A stretch of DNA of 33,213 nt from Clostridiales bacterium (GCA_004555915.1 SFJM01000022.1:1-33213), one strand, 5' to 3'; positions 1-8,126 are shown, counted from the first letter of the stretch. The notes: generated by a model not told the origin, from the sequence alone. Made by a program: numbers and translations.

Positions 1-61
1 GCGGTTGGGGAACCTCAGTTATTGTATCATGGGAGGTCTTTGTATAGCTATAAGCTTTTTG

Positions 62-84
62 TACCACATGCATAGCATGTGGTA
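62..84. repeat. Perfect inverted repeat, 10-bp arms, 3-nt centre
   Basis: Arms TACCACATGC and GCATGTGGTA flank ATA. Neither strand has a T-run directly after the hairpin, so it is a poor intrinsic terminator. It could be a protein-binding operator or the end of an upstream transcript. Bases 1-61 carry no gene I can support. Confidence 0.5.
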
Positions 85-91
85 TATTGAC

Positions 92-124
92 AAAAAAAGC
101 AGGACACGATTGCTCATGTCCTGC
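92..124 (-). terminator. Intrinsic terminator of the copper operon
   Basis: Read on the minus strand, GCAGGACA and TGTCCTGC form an 8-bp stem followed by seven T residues. It starts 17 nt after the copA stop codon. Confidence 0.85.
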
Positions 125-140
125 TCCTGCATCCAGCACT

Positions 141-350
141 TTATTCAATTCCCAGCACCGGATAATCCTGTGCTTCTACCGCAGCTTTTAGTACCTCATT
201 TGCCACATCCTTGCTCAGGGTGACCACAGCGGTATTGGTCTCATGGCTCGGTACGGCCTCGGTGACGCCGTCAATGGCTTCCAGCGCCTTCTTTACACGT
301 GCTTCACAGTGTGGGCACATCATGCCTTCAATTTTCATGGTCTTCGTCAT
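141..350 (-). CDS. Possible internally initiated CopZ-like copper chaperone, in frame inside copA
   Basis: Codon 770 of copA is an ATG preceded by a full Shine-Dalgarno AAAGGAG (360-366) at 9-nt spacing. Starting there gives a 69-residue protein consisting exactly of one HMA domain with the metal site C-P-H-C. That is the usual length of the free chaperone CopZ. The ribosome site falls in the linker between pump and HMA domain. It may be a relic of a separate copZ that fused to copA by losing a stop codon, or a working internal start giving both products. Sequence alone cannot tell whether it is used. Confidence 0.45.
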   Translation of the reverse strand: MTKTMKIEGMMCPHCEARVKKALEAIDGVTEAVPSHETNTAVVTLSKDVANEVLKAAVEAQDYPVLGIE

Positions 351-2657
351 TGTCTTTTGCTCCTTTGCTTTTCGTTTTAATTTGATTGCTTTATCCTTCG
401 ATGCATTGCGGATGTCAAACCAGTTGAGCCGCAGCGCATTGGAAACCACACAGAAGCTGGATAAGCTCATGGCTGCCGCGGCGAACATTGGGTTCAGCTT
501 CCAGCCAAATGCGGAAATAAACACACCTGCTGCCAGTGGAATGCCGCAGACATTATAGGCAAATGCCCAGAACAGGTTTTCCCGGATGTTGCGCAGCGTG
601 GCACGGCTCAGGCGGATAGCTGCCGGTACATCGCTCAAACGGCTCTTCATCAATACCACATCTGCCGCATCTATGGCAATATCGGTACCGGCGCCGATAG
701 CAATGCCGATATCCGCACGGGTCAGTGCCGGGGCATCATTCATGCCGTCACCCACCATGGCAACCTTGCCCTTGCGCTGCAGGGAGCGGATGACCGCTTC
801 CTTGCCGTCCGGCAGGACACCGGCAATGACTTCATCCACGCCTGCCTGCCTGCCGATTGCCTTCGCTGTCCGTTCATTGTCGCCGGTCAGCATGACAACT
901 TCAATGCCCATATGCTGCAGCTCCTGCACCGCCTGCGGGCTGTCCTCCTTGATGACATCCGCAACGGCAATGATACCTGCCAGTTTACTGTCTCTGCTGA
1001 AAAACAGTGGTGTTTTTCCCTGTTCTGCCAGCTGCTCCGCCTGTTTTTGCATCTTTTGGGGAATGTCTGCTACGCTGCCGATCAGCCGGCTGTTGCCGCC
1101 ATAGACAGCGGAGCCGTTCCATGTGCCGGATAAACCATTTCCCGGCAGTGCCCGGAAATCGGTGACCTCCTCCACATGCAGTCCCACTTCTTCTGCCCGC
1201 TGTACAATGGCTTTTGCCAGCGGATGCTCACTTTTCCGCTCCAGCGCATAAGCGAGAGTGAGAAACGCTGTTTCGTTATAGCCTTCAGCCGGAAGAATAT
1301 CGGTCACCTTCGGTTCACCGGAAGTAATTGTACCGGTTTTATCCAGTGCCACAACCTGCACCTTGCCCGCTTCCTCCAGCGAAACCGCCGTTTTAAACAG
1401 GATGCCGTTTTTCGCACCCTTGCCATTGCCCACCATAATGGCTACCGGCGTTGCCAGTCCCAGCGCACAAGGACAGCTGATAACCAGAACCGAAATACCC
1501 CGAGCCAGCGCAAAGGCGACTGTCTGTCCCACCAGCATCCAGATGACAAAGGTGACAATGGCAATGGCAATGACTGCCGGGACGAAAATGCCGGATACCT
1601 GATCGGCTATTTTTGCAATCGGTGCCTTGGTGGCAGCGGCATCGCTGACCATCCGAATGATCTGGGAAAGTGTGGTATCCTCTCCTACACGGGAGGCTTC
1701 ACACCGGATATAACCGGACTGGTTGATGGTTGCCGCGGAAACCGGGTCTCCGGCTTCCTTATCCACCGGAATGCTTTCACCGGTCAGAGCAGCTTCATTG
1801 ACCGCACTGCTCCCCTCCACAACAAAGCCATCTACCGGAATGGTTTCACCCGGACGGACAACAAAAATATCTCCTTTTTTGACCTGCTCGATGGAAACCT
1901 CGACTTCGGTTCCATCCTGTATGATTACGGCTGTCTTTGGTGCCAGCTTCATCAGGCCCTTTAACGCATCGGTGGTTTTGCCCTTGGAGCGTGCTTCCAG
2001 CATCTTGCCCACGGTAATCAGCGTCAGGATCATGGCAGCAGATTCAAAGTAAAATTCATGCATATAGGTCATGACCGCATCCATATCGCCCCTGACCTGC
2101 GCATCTGTCATGGCAAACAGCGCATACACGCTCCATACGAACGAAGCCATAGAACCCAGTGCTACAAGGGTATCCATATTGGGTGCACGATGCACCAGGC
2201 CTTTCAAGCCGCTGATAAAGAATTTCTGGTTGATGACCATGATGATACCGGACAGCAGCAGCTGTACCAGGCCCATAGCGACATGGTTATTGTCAAACCA
2301 TGCGGGCAGCGGCCAGCCCCACATCATGTGTCCCATGGAAACATACATCAAGATAATGAGAAATCCAAGGGATGCAATCAGCCTGCGTTTCAATACCGGT
2401 GTTTCCCGGTCCTCCAATGCCTGTTCTTCCGCAGTCACGGACCGGGATGCCTGTGCTGCTCCTTTAAGGGAAGCGCCATAGCCGGCTGCTTCCACCGCTG
2501 CAATCACAGCCTGCGGGCTCGCCGTGCCTTCCACGCCCATGGAATTGGTGAGCAGGCTGACGGAACAGGAGGTAACGCCCTCCACCTGTGATACGGCCTT
2601 TTCCACACGTGTGCTGCACGCCGCACAGCTCATTCCTGTAACAGAATATTGCTCCAT
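141..2657 (-). CDS. copA: Copper-translocating P1B-type ATPase with an extra C-terminal HMA domain
   Basis: An 838-residue copper exporter pump of the cytoplasmic membrane. The N-terminal HMA domain (about 1-65) binds metal at C11-x-x-C14. Membrane segments follow, then the actuator TGES (292-295), the CPC metal site in the membrane (C395-P396-C397), the phosphorylated D439 in DKTGT, the P1B-specific HP pair (H478-P479) and GDGMNDAP (636-643). Unusually, a second complete HMA domain follows the last membrane helices (about 770-838, C781-x-x-C784), joined by a lysine-rich linker. The usual CopA ends near residue 750. The start is an ATG behind AAAGGA, 3 nt after the preceding HMA gene, so it is translated within the csoR operon. 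By family, this exports Cu(I) from the cytoplasm; the silver or copper preference is not shown by sequence. Confidence 0.95.
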   Translation of the reverse strand: MEQYSVTGMSCAACSTRVEKAVSQVEGVTSCSVSLLTNSMGVEGTASPQAVIAAVEAAGYGASLKGAAQASRSVTAEEQALEDRETPVLKRRLIASLGFLIILMYVSMGHMMWGWPLPAWFDNNHVAMGLVQLLLSGIIMVINQKFFISGLKGLVHRAPNMDTLVALGSMASFVWSVYALFAMTDAQVRGDMDAVMTYMHEFYFESAAMILTLITVGKMLEARSKGKTTDALKGLMKLAPKTAVIIQDGTEVEVSIEQVKKGDIFVVRPGETIPVDGFVVEGSSAVNEAALTGESIPVDKEAGDPVSAATINQSGYIRCEASRVGEDTTLSQIIRMVSDAAATKAPIAKIADQVSGIFVPAVIAIAIVTFVIWMLVGQTVAFALARGISVLVISCPCALGLATPVAIMVGNGKGAKNGILFKTAVSLEEAGKVQVVALDKTGTITSGEPKVTDILPAEGYNETAFLTLAYALERKSEHPLAKAIVQRAEEVGLHVEEVTDFRALPGNGLSGTWNGSAVYGGNSRLIGSVADIPQKMQKQAEQLAEQGKTPLFFSRDSKLAGIIAVADVIKEDSPQAVQELQHMGIEVVMLTGDNERTAKAIGRQAGVDEVIAGVLPDGKEAVIRSLQRKGKVAMVGDGMNDAPALTRADIGIAIGAGTDIAIDAADVVLMKSRLSDVPAAIRLSRATLRNIRENLFWAFAYNVCGIPLAAGVFISAFGWKLNPMFAAAAMSLSSFCVVSNALRLNWFDIRNASKDKAIKLKRKAKEQKTMTKTMKIEGMMCPHCEARVKKALEAIDGVTEAVPSHETNTAVVTLSKDVANEVLKAAVEAQDYPVLGIE

Positions 2658-2660
2658 TGT

Positions 2661-3032
2661 TTATCCTTTCCCCGGCTCAATGCTGGTAATCGTATACTCC
2701 GTCCATGCAAGAGCCTGGCTGATTTCACTGTCACTGACCTCACACTCCAGCGAAAGGACAGCAATCCCTTTTTTCCAGCTGACCTCTGCCACAACACCAT
2801 CCAGCCGGTTGAACTGCTTTTCCACCTGCTTCCGGCAGTTATCGCATTTCATTCCCTGGATGTGGACAATCCTTTCACCGATTTTCGGTCCCTTCAGCTG
2901 TTTCTTTTCCACCGTAACGGTATCCGCACTGCCCCCACAGCAGCCGCCTTCCCCCTTCAAATGCTTCCTGCCGGAACGAATTGCCAGCACCACAATCACA
3001 GCCAGTGCCGCAAGAATGATATAGTTTCCCAC
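2661..3032 (-). CDS. Membrane-anchored heavy-metal-associated (HMA) domain protein
   Basis: A 123-residue protein: one N-terminal hydrophobic helix (about 4-18), a short basic segment, a CCGG motif (about 32-35), then an HMA-like fold with metal site C-D-N-C (about 63-66). The topology suggests a tethered copper-binding domain at the cytoplasmic face. It is a plausible donor to the CopA pump encoded 3 nt downstream. The start is GTG, chosen because AAAGGAGG lies 7 nt before it. csoR ends 13 nt upstream, so the three genes form one operon. The exact role is inferred from position and the HMA motif; the family has no established function that I know of. Confidence 0.75.
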   Translation of the reverse strand: MGNYIILAALAVIVVLAIRSGRKHLKGEGGCCGGSADTVTVEKKQLKGPKIGERIVHIQGMKCDNCRKQVEKQFNRLDGVVAEVSWKKGIAVLSLECEVSDSEISQALAWTEYTITSIEPGKG

Positions 3033-3045
3033 AGAATAGCCTCCT

Positions 3046-3348
3046 TTATTTCATCAATTTCTGCAAAGTTGCCACCAGCTCGTCAATCACTTCATCTTTC
3101 CCATCCCGGATATCCTGTGCCACACAGGTACGGATATGGTTGGACAGCAATTCCCGGTTGAAGGCATTGACAGCCGCTGTCACTGCGGCAGACTGTACCA
3201 GAATATCGGTACAATACGCATTTTTTTCCACCATGCCCCGGATGCCGCGAATCTGTCCCTCAATCCGGTTAAGCCGGTGGATGAGGCTTTTGTATTCCTC
3301 CGGTGTGCGCTCCTTTGTCTTTTTACAGCAGCATGTTTTTTCTTCCAT
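3046..3348 (-). CDS. csoR: CsoR-family copper-sensing transcriptional repressor
   Basis: A 100-residue all-helical DUF156 protein. After a cysteine-rich start (CCC at 6-8) comes the family pattern RLNRIEGQIRG. The Cu(I) ligands expected from CsoR are all present: C46 in the AYCTDIL region, and the His and Cys of NHIRTC. The known mechanism is that the repressor leaves its DNA palindrome when Cu(I) binds. It is the first gene of the copper operon and the promoter carries two matching palindromes, so autoregulation is expected. GGAGGTG precedes the ATG. The related repressors RcnR and FrmR are less likely given the C-H-C ligand set. Confidence 0.93.
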   Translation of the reverse strand: MEEKTCCCKKTKERTPEEYKSLIHRLNRIEGQIRGIRGMVEKNAYCTDILVQSAAVTAAVNAFNRELLSNHIRTCVAQDIRDGKDEVIDELVATLQKLMK

Positions 3349-3367
3349 GACAGCACCTCCTTCGGTG

Positions 3368-3388
3368 AGATACCCCCTTGGGGTATCT
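3368..3388. promoter_or_regulatory. CsoR operator site 1
   Basis: Palindrome with 9-nt arms AGATACCCC and GGGGTATCT around CTT. It covers the expected transcription start of the copper operon. G/C-tract palindromes flanked by AT are typical CsoR sites. Confidence 0.75.
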
Positions 3389-3390
3389 TG

Positions 3391-3419
3391 ATTATATACC
3401 CCCTCCGGGTATCTGTCAA
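3391..3419 (-). promoter_or_regulatory. Promoter of the csoR-HMA-copA operon
   Basis: On the minus strand, TTGACA (3414-3419), a 17-nt spacer and TATAAT (3391-3396) match the sigma-A consensus exactly. The second CsoR palindrome fills the spacer. Confidence 0.9.
3396..3412. promoter_or_regulatory. CsoR operator site 2, within the promoter spacer
   Basis: ATACCC and GGGTAT flank CCTCC. It lies between the -35 and -10 boxes, so repressor binding here would block RNA polymerase directly. Confidence 0.7.
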
Positions 3420-3481
3420 TGTCTTCTGCACAGATCCTCTCCGATTTTTTTCTTGGAAATCAATCCATTCCTGACGAAACA

Positions 3482-3510
3482 TGTTACTTTTTTCAAAAAT
3501 GTGTTATAAT
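3482..3510 (+). promoter_or_regulatory. Promoter of the purine permease gene
   Basis: Extended -10 box TGTTATAAT ends at 3510. The -35 match (TGTTAC, 3482-3487) is weak. The leader of about 55 nt is too short for a purine riboswitch. Confidence 0.65.
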
Positions 3511-3571
3511 AAAAAAATACACATCGTTCCTGGCGACAGGAACTGAACAAATGAAAAGGAGTGGGAAAAAG

Positions 3572-4927
3572 ATGTTTGAAAAACAATTCAAGCTCAAAGA
3601 AAACCACACAACTGTCCGCACAGAAGCTGTGGCAGGTATTACGACCTTTATGACCATGGCGTACATTCTGGCGGTCAATCCATCCATTCTATCTGCTTCC
3701 GGCATGGACACCAATGCCATTCTGATGGCAACGGCTCTGGCAGCCTGTATCGGCTGTTTTGCCATGGCACTGTTGGCAAACTATCCCTTTGCCCTTGCGC
3801 CGGGTCTCGGCCTGAATGCCTATTTTGCCTACACGGTCTGTGGTACCATGGGATACTCCTGGCAGGCTGCCCTGCTGGCCGTATTTGTGGAAGGTCTGAT
3901 TTTTATCGTCCTTTCCCTGACCAATGTCCGTGAGGCAATTTTTAATGCCATTCCTCTGCAGCTGAAAAAGGGTGTATCCGTGGGTATCGGCCTGTTTATT
4001 GCCTTTATCGGGCTGCAGAATGCCAAGCTGGTTGTGGACGGTGCAACACTGGTAACCATCGTGGATTTCACGGAAAGTTTCAACACCGTGGGCATTGGTG
4101 CGCTGCTGGCTGTCATTGGCCTGCTGCTCATTTCCATCCTGTATGTCAAGAAGGTCAAAGGCTCCATCCTGATCGGTATTTTTGTGACATGGATTCTGGG
4201 CATTCTGTGCCAGCTGACCGGTATTTACCTGATTGATGTGGAAAACGGGTTCTATTCCCTGATTCCGTCCTGGTCGAATTTTGACATCACAGCTATCCGC
4301 CTGACCTTCGGACAGTGCTTCAATCTGGCAGGTGCAAATATCCATATCATTGATTTCATTGTCATTATCTGTTCCTTCCTGTTCGTGGATATGTTTGACA
4401 CGCTGGGAACCCTGATCGGTGTTGCAAACAAGGCAGACATGCTGGATGACAATGGCAAGCTGCCGCGCATCAAGCAGGCGCTGCTGGCTGACGCAATTGC
4501 GACCTCTGCCGGTGCCGTACTGGGTACCTCTACCACAACAACCTTTGTGGAAAGCTCCTCCGGCGTGGCAGAAGGCGGACGCACCGGTCTTGCTTCTATT
4601 GTGACCGGTTTCCTGTTCCTGCTGTCCATCTTCCTCGCTCCGGTATTTACCACCATCCCGAGCTTTGCTACTGCTCCGGCACTGATCTTTGTGGGCTTCC
4701 TGATGATTTCCGCCGTGGTGGAAATTGACTTCGACGACCTGACCGAAGCAATTCCCGCTTACCTCTGCCTGATTGCCATGCCGCTGACATACAGCATTTC
4801 GGAAGGCATTGCTGTTGGTGTCATCTCCTACGTTGTCATCAACCTGATCTGCGGCAAGTCCAAGAAAATCACCCCGCTGATGTATGTTCTGGCGGTTCTG
4901 TTTGTACTCAAGTATATTTTCCTGTAA
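3572..4927 (+). CDS. NCS2-family purine permease (AzgA/PbuG type)
   Basis: A 451-residue membrane transporter of the AzgA subgroup of nucleobase-cation symporters, which take up adenine, guanine or hypoxanthine. It shows the subgroup's N-terminal block TEAVAGITTFMTMAY, the LAPGLGLNAYFAY segment, many hydrophobic helices across its length, and the late motif DMFDTLGTLIG followed by ESSSGVAEGGRTG, which forms the substrate region in this family. The start at 3572 is chosen because AAAAGGAG lies 10 nt upstream; an earlier in-frame ATG at 3551 would overlap that site. It is monocistronic, with its own promoter and terminator, and converges on the purine biosynthesis operon. Which purine it carries cannot be read from sequence. 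Confidence 0.93.
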   Translation: MFEKQFKLKENHTTVRTEAVAGITTFMTMAYILAVNPSILSASGMDTNAILMATALAACIGCFAMALLANYPFALAPGLGLNAYFAYTVCGTMGYSWQAALLAVFVEGLIFIVLSLTNVREAIFNAIPLQLKKGVSVGIGLFIAFIGLQNAKLVVDGATLVTIVDFTESFNTVGIGALLAVIGLLLISILYVKKVKGSILIGIFVTWILGILCQLTGIYLIDVENGFYSLIPSWSNFDITAIRLTFGQCFNLAGANIHIIDFIVIICSFLFVDMFDTLGTLIGVANKADMLDDNGKLPRIKQALLADAIATSAGAVLGTSTTTTFVESSSGVAEGGRTGLASIVTGFLFLLSIFLAPVFTTIPSFATAPALIFVGFLMISAVVEIDFDDLTEAIPAYLCLIAMPLTYSISEGIAVGVISYVVINLICGKSKKITPLMYVLAVLFVLKYIFL

Positions 4928-4951
4928 TAACCAAAAACAGATGGAACGAGA

Positions 4952-4982
4952 AAAAGGACGGAGTTTTCGCTCCGTCCTTTTG
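4952..4982 (+). terminator. Terminator of the purine permease gene
   Basis: A 12-bp stem (AAAAGGACGGAG with CTCCGTCCTTTT), 6-nt loop, T-rich tail, 24 nt after the stop codon. Confidence 0.9.
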
Positions 4983-4995
4983 TTGCGCTCTGATA

Positions 4996-5029
4996 AAAAA
5001 CGGCATAGCCCGCAGGCTATACCGTTTTA
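4996..5029 (-). terminator. Terminator of the purine operon
   Basis: On the minus strand, AAAACGG and ATAGCC arms pair with GGCTAT and CCGTTTT with one mismatch, followed by a run of T. It sits 25 nt past the last gene of the operon. Confidence 0.8.
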
Positions 5030-5053
5030 CTTGTATCATTTTTCCGAACTGCA

Positions 5054-5584
5054 TCAGATTCTCGGCAGCAGATCCATGTCCTTTGCAATTTCAATGTTGA
5101 CTGCACCCATGGCAATCTGTGCAATGGCATCCACAAAACGCTGTACGCCGGTCAGCATCAGGGAGAAATAATCACAGATATCCGTGATAATCCGTTCCGG
5201 ATCATCCTTCATGTTGACCACAATATTATGGCGCATATAGATAACGCCATCCTCCTCAAACAGGCCAAACTGTCCGATGGTGCAGAAATTGTTGATATAG
5301 AACAGCGCACGCTTTAATTCCGGCAGATTGCGGTCCATGGCACCCGGTTCAATCTGGAACATGGTTGCATGCATCTGGAACAGGGAGGTTTCCTCACGGG
5401 CCATGTTTGCCGGCGGGAACCACATGTCAATGATAACATCCTGCTTTACCTTGCCCTGACGGTTCAGCTCCACACGGGTCATGGGCGGATTGCCGTCCTT
5501 GCCATCAAAAAACTGGGTACGGAAGCCATTCTGCTGGATAACATCTGCCATGCAGGAAAGGATACGGTTTTTCAGTTCTTCCAT
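5054..5584 (-). CDS. Unknown protein at the end of the purine operon (YbjN-like fold possible)
   Basis: A soluble 176-residue protein with no recognised motif and no signal peptide. Its alternating pattern (a region around IDMWFPPAN, then LPELKRALFYINNFCTIGQFGLFEEDGVIYMRH in pieces, then helices) resembles the YbjN or type-III-chaperone-like fold: an antiparallel sheet followed by a helix with a conserved FNN-like segment. That resemblance is by eye only. The start ATG at 5584 sits 6-7 nt after AGAGGTG, just 12 nt past the purD stop, so it is co-transcribed with and probably translationally linked to purD. No role in purine synthesis is known to me. Confidence 0.8.
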   Translation of the reverse strand: MEELKNRILSCMADVIQQNGFRTQFFDGKDGNPPMTRVELNRQGKVKQDVIIDMWFPPANMAREETSLFQMHATMFQIEPGAMDRNLPELKRALFYINNFCTIGQFGLFEEDGVIYMRHNIVVNMKDDPERIITDICDYFSLMLTGVQRFVDAIAQIAMGAVNIEIAKDMDLLPRI

Positions 5585-5596
5585 TTGCTCCACCTC

Positions 5597-6853
5597 TTAT
5601 CCCTTCTTGATACCGATATCCAGACGGTAATGTGCCTTGTCAAAGTGGATCTTTTCCACATCCGCATAGGACTTGCGGATTGCCTCATCCAGTGTGGGTG
5701 CAGTTGCGGTAACACCCAGGACACGGCCGCCGCTGGTGACAATCTTACCATCTTTTACCGCAGTGCCGGCATGGAATACGATGGATTCGGTTACATCCTC
5801 CAGACCGGTGATTTCCTTGCCCTTTTCATACGCTACCGGATAGCCGCCGGATGCCAGAACCACACAGCATGCTGCATTGTCTGCCCACTGGATGTCCATT
5901 TCGTCCAGCTTTCCGTCGATGACAGCATTCATAATGTCGAACAGGTCACTGTCCAGACGGCACAGGACTGCCTGCGTTTCCGGATCACCGAAACGGGCAT
6001 TGTATTCAATGACCTTCGGGCCCTTCGGGGTCAGCATCAGGCCAAAATACAGTACGCCGCTGAACGGACGGCCTTCTGCTGCCATAGCGGCAACAGTCGG
6101 CTTGAAGATGGTCTCCATACAGGTCTGCGCAATGTCATCGGTATAGAACCGGGACGGGGAGAATGCACCCATGCCGCCGGTATTCGGGCCTTCATCGTTG
6201 TCATAGGCACGCTTGTGATCCTGTGCGGACGGCATGGTAGACAGGTTCTTGCCATCCACAAATGCCAGAACCGAAACCTCCGGGCCGGTCAGGAATTCTT
6301 CAATGACAACACGTGCACCGGCACCGCCGAAGCGTCCGCCGTCAATGGCATCCTTTACTGCCGCAATGGCTTCCTCCTCGGTCATGGCAACCGTAACACC
6401 CTTGCCCAGCGCCAGGCCGTCAGCCTTGATGACAATCGGCGCACCATTTTCCCTGATGTAGGCAATGGCTTCGTCACTGTTTTCAAATACCGCATAGCCT
6501 GCTGTGGGGATGTTGTATTTCTTCATCAGGTCCTTGGCAAAGGACTTGGAGCCTTCAATGACTGCCGCATTCTTGCGCGGGCCAAAGGCACGGATGCCTT
6601 CTGCCTCCAGCGCATCCACCATGCCCAGTGCCAGCGGATCATCCGGTGTGACAACAACCAGATCCGGGTTGTTTGCCTTGGAAAACGCAACAACGCCGTC
6701 AATATCGGTTGCCTGAATGTCCACACATTCCGCAACAGCCGCAATACCGCCATTGCCCGGTGCGCACCAGATTTTATCTACCTTCGGGCTTTTTGCAAGT
6801 GTCATGCACACTGCATGCTCGCGTCCGCCGCCGCCGATAACCAGTACTTTCAT
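5597..6853 (-). CDS. purD: Phosphoribosylamine-glycine ligase (GAR synthetase)
   Basis: A 418-residue ATP-grasp enzyme that joins glycine to phosphoribosylamine using ATP, the second step of purine synthesis. It opens with MKVLVIGGGGREHA (the PurD signature), has ATP-grasp segments (APIVIKADGLALGKGV and EEFLTGPEVSVLAF) and the GPNTGGMGAFSP loop, and ends with the small C-terminal domain. Length is normal for the family. The start at 6853 is chosen for AGGAGGAT just upstream; a longer reading to 6898 would run through the preceding hairpin. It is the last recognised purine gene in the operon. Confidence 0.97.
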   Translation of the reverse strand: MKVLVIGGGGREHAVCMTLAKSPKVDKIWCAPGNGGIAAVAECVDIQATDIDGVVAFSKANNPDLVVVTPDDPLALGMVDALEAEGIRAFGPRKNAAVIEGSKSFAKDLMKKYNIPTAGYAVFENSDEAIAYIRENGAPIVIKADGLALGKGVTVAMTEEEAIAAVKDAIDGGRFGGAGARVVIEEFLTGPEVSVLAFVDGKNLSTMPSAQDHKRAYDNDEGPNTGGMGAFSPSRFYTDDIAQTCMETIFKPTVAAMAAEGRPFSGVLYFGLMLTPKGPKVIEYNARFGDPETQAVLCRLDSDLFDIMNAVIDGKLDEMDIQWADNAACCVVLASGGYPVAYEKGKEITGLEDVTESIVFHAGTAVKDGKIVTSGGRVLGVTATAPTLDEAIRKSYADVEKIHFDKAHYRLDIGIKKG

Positions 6854-6879
6854 ATTGGAAATCCTCCTTATATACTGCC

Positions 6880-6914
6880 AAAAGTCAGGCACGCGCAAGA
6901 CGCACCTGACTTTT
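6880..6914 (-). repeat. Stem-loop between the AICAR transformylase gene and purD
   Basis: AAAAGTCAGG and CCTGACTTTT form a 10-bp stem with further inner pairing (GCGC region). Both strands end the stem in a short T-run (four on the minus strand), so it may act as a weak internal terminator or as an mRNA-processing site that sets purD levels. Confidence 0.55.
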
Positions 6915-6933
6915 TCTGTTGTTTTATTGATGC

Positions 6934-8109
6934 TTAGTGATGGAACAGACGGATGCCGGTGAAGGACATGACAATACCATACTTGTTGCAGGTATCAATC
7001 ACATGGTCATCACGGATGGAACCTCCCGGCTGTGCAATATACGCAACACCGGACTTCTTCGCACGCTCTACGTTATCGCCAAACGGGAAGAATGCGTCAG
7101 AACCAACGGTAACACCGGACTGGGTTGCAATCCATGCCTTCTTTTCCTCAGCAGTCAGCGGCTCCGGCTTTACCTTGAACTTGGTCTGCCATACGCCTTC
7201 TGCCAATACATCCTCGTACTCATCGGAGGTGTAAACGTCAATGGCGTTGTCACGATCCGGACGGCGGATGCCATCCACAAACTGCAGACCCAGTACCTTC
7301 GGATGATGACGCAGGAACCAGTTATCTGCCTTGTTGCCTGCCAGACGGGTGCAATGGATACGGCTCTGCTGACCTGCACCGACACCGATGGTCTGACCGT
7401 TCTTAACATAGCAAACCGAGTTGGACTGGGTGTACTTCAGGGTAATCAGAGAAACAATCATATCCAGCTTTGCCTGCTGCGGCAGCTCCTTGTTCTCGGT
7501 TACGATGTTTGCCAGCATCTCCTCGTCAATCTTCAGGTTGTTGTGGCCCTGTTCAAAGGTGATGCCAAAGATTTCACGGCGCTCGATCTCTGCCGGCTCG
7601 TAATCCGGATCAATCTGGATGACAGTATAGCCGCCCTTGCGCTTGCTCTTCAGGATCTCCAGCGCCTCATCGGTATAGGATGGTGCAATGATGCCGTCAG
7701 AAACCTCATACTTCAGATAGGTTGCAGTCTGCGCGTCACAGGTATCCGACAGGGCAACCCAGTCACCATAGGAGCACAGACGGTCTGCACCGCGTGCACG
7801 GATATAGGCACAGGCAATCGGGGACAGCTCTTCCTCGGTATCTACAAAGTAAATCTGCTTTTCCACATCGGACAGCGGGGTGCCGATAGCGGCGCCAGCC
7901 GGGCTGACATGCTTAAAGGAAGCAGCAGATGCCATGCCGGTAGCTGCCTTCAGCTCACGAACCAGCTGCCAGCTGTTGAACGCATCCATAAAGTTGATAT
8001 AACCCGGCTTGCCGTTCAGAACGGTAATCGGCAGCTCGCCTTCCTGCATGTAAATGCGGGACGGCTTCTGGTTCGGGTTGCAGCCATATTTCAGTGCGAG
8101 TTCAGTCAT
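6934..8109 (-). CDS. Stand-alone AICAR formyltransferase (PurH C-terminal half only)
   Basis: A 391-residue enzyme that transfers a formyl group from 10-formyltetrahydrofolate to AICAR, giving FAICAR. It begins directly with the transformylase fold (LKYGCNPNQKPSRI) and has the catalytic Lys-His pair in KHVSPAGAA (about 66-67) and late motifs SDAFFPFGDNVERA and GGSIRDDHVID. The N-terminal IMP cyclohydrolase (MGS-like) domain of ordinary bifunctional PurH is absent. The next reaction, ring closure to IMP, is supplied by purO, whose stop lies 17 nt upstream. The ATG at 8109 is preceded by AGGAG at a slightly long spacing. The split arrangement is known in Clostridia. Confidence 0.93.
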   Translation of the reverse strand: MTELALKYGCNPNQKPSRIYMQEGELPITVLNGKPGYINFMDAFNSWQLVRELKAATGMASAASFKHVSPAGAAIGTPLSDVEKQIYFVDTEEELSPIACAYIRARGADRLCSYGDWVALSDTCDAQTATYLKYEVSDGIIAPSYTDEALEILKSKRKGGYTVIQIDPDYEPAEIERREIFGITFEQGHNNLKIDEEMLANIVTENKELPQQAKLDMIVSLITLKYTQSNSVCYVKNGQTIGVGAGQQSRIHCTRLAGNKADNWFLRHHPKVLGLQFVDGIRRPDRDNAIDVYTSDEYEDVLAEGVWQTKFKVKPEPLTAEEKKAWIATQSGVTVGSDAFFPFGDNVERAKKSGVAYIAQPGGSIRDDHVIDTCNKYGIVMSFTGIRLFHH

Positions 8110-8126
8110 GATTTCAGTTTCTCCTC

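Noticed and set aside
1..140. A short gene at the left edge (an open frame of about 70 codons from position 5)
   Set aside because: It runs into the terminator and the 3' end of copA, has no ribosome site and no recognisable sequence.
3511..3571. A guanine riboswitch in front of the purine permease
   Set aside because: The leader from the predicted promoter is only about 55 nt, too short for the aptamer.
6880..6914. A complete operon terminator before purD
   Set aside because: Genes on both sides are the same pathway and strand, and the minus-strand T-run is only four bases. It is listed as a stem-loop that may attenuate or process the mRNA.
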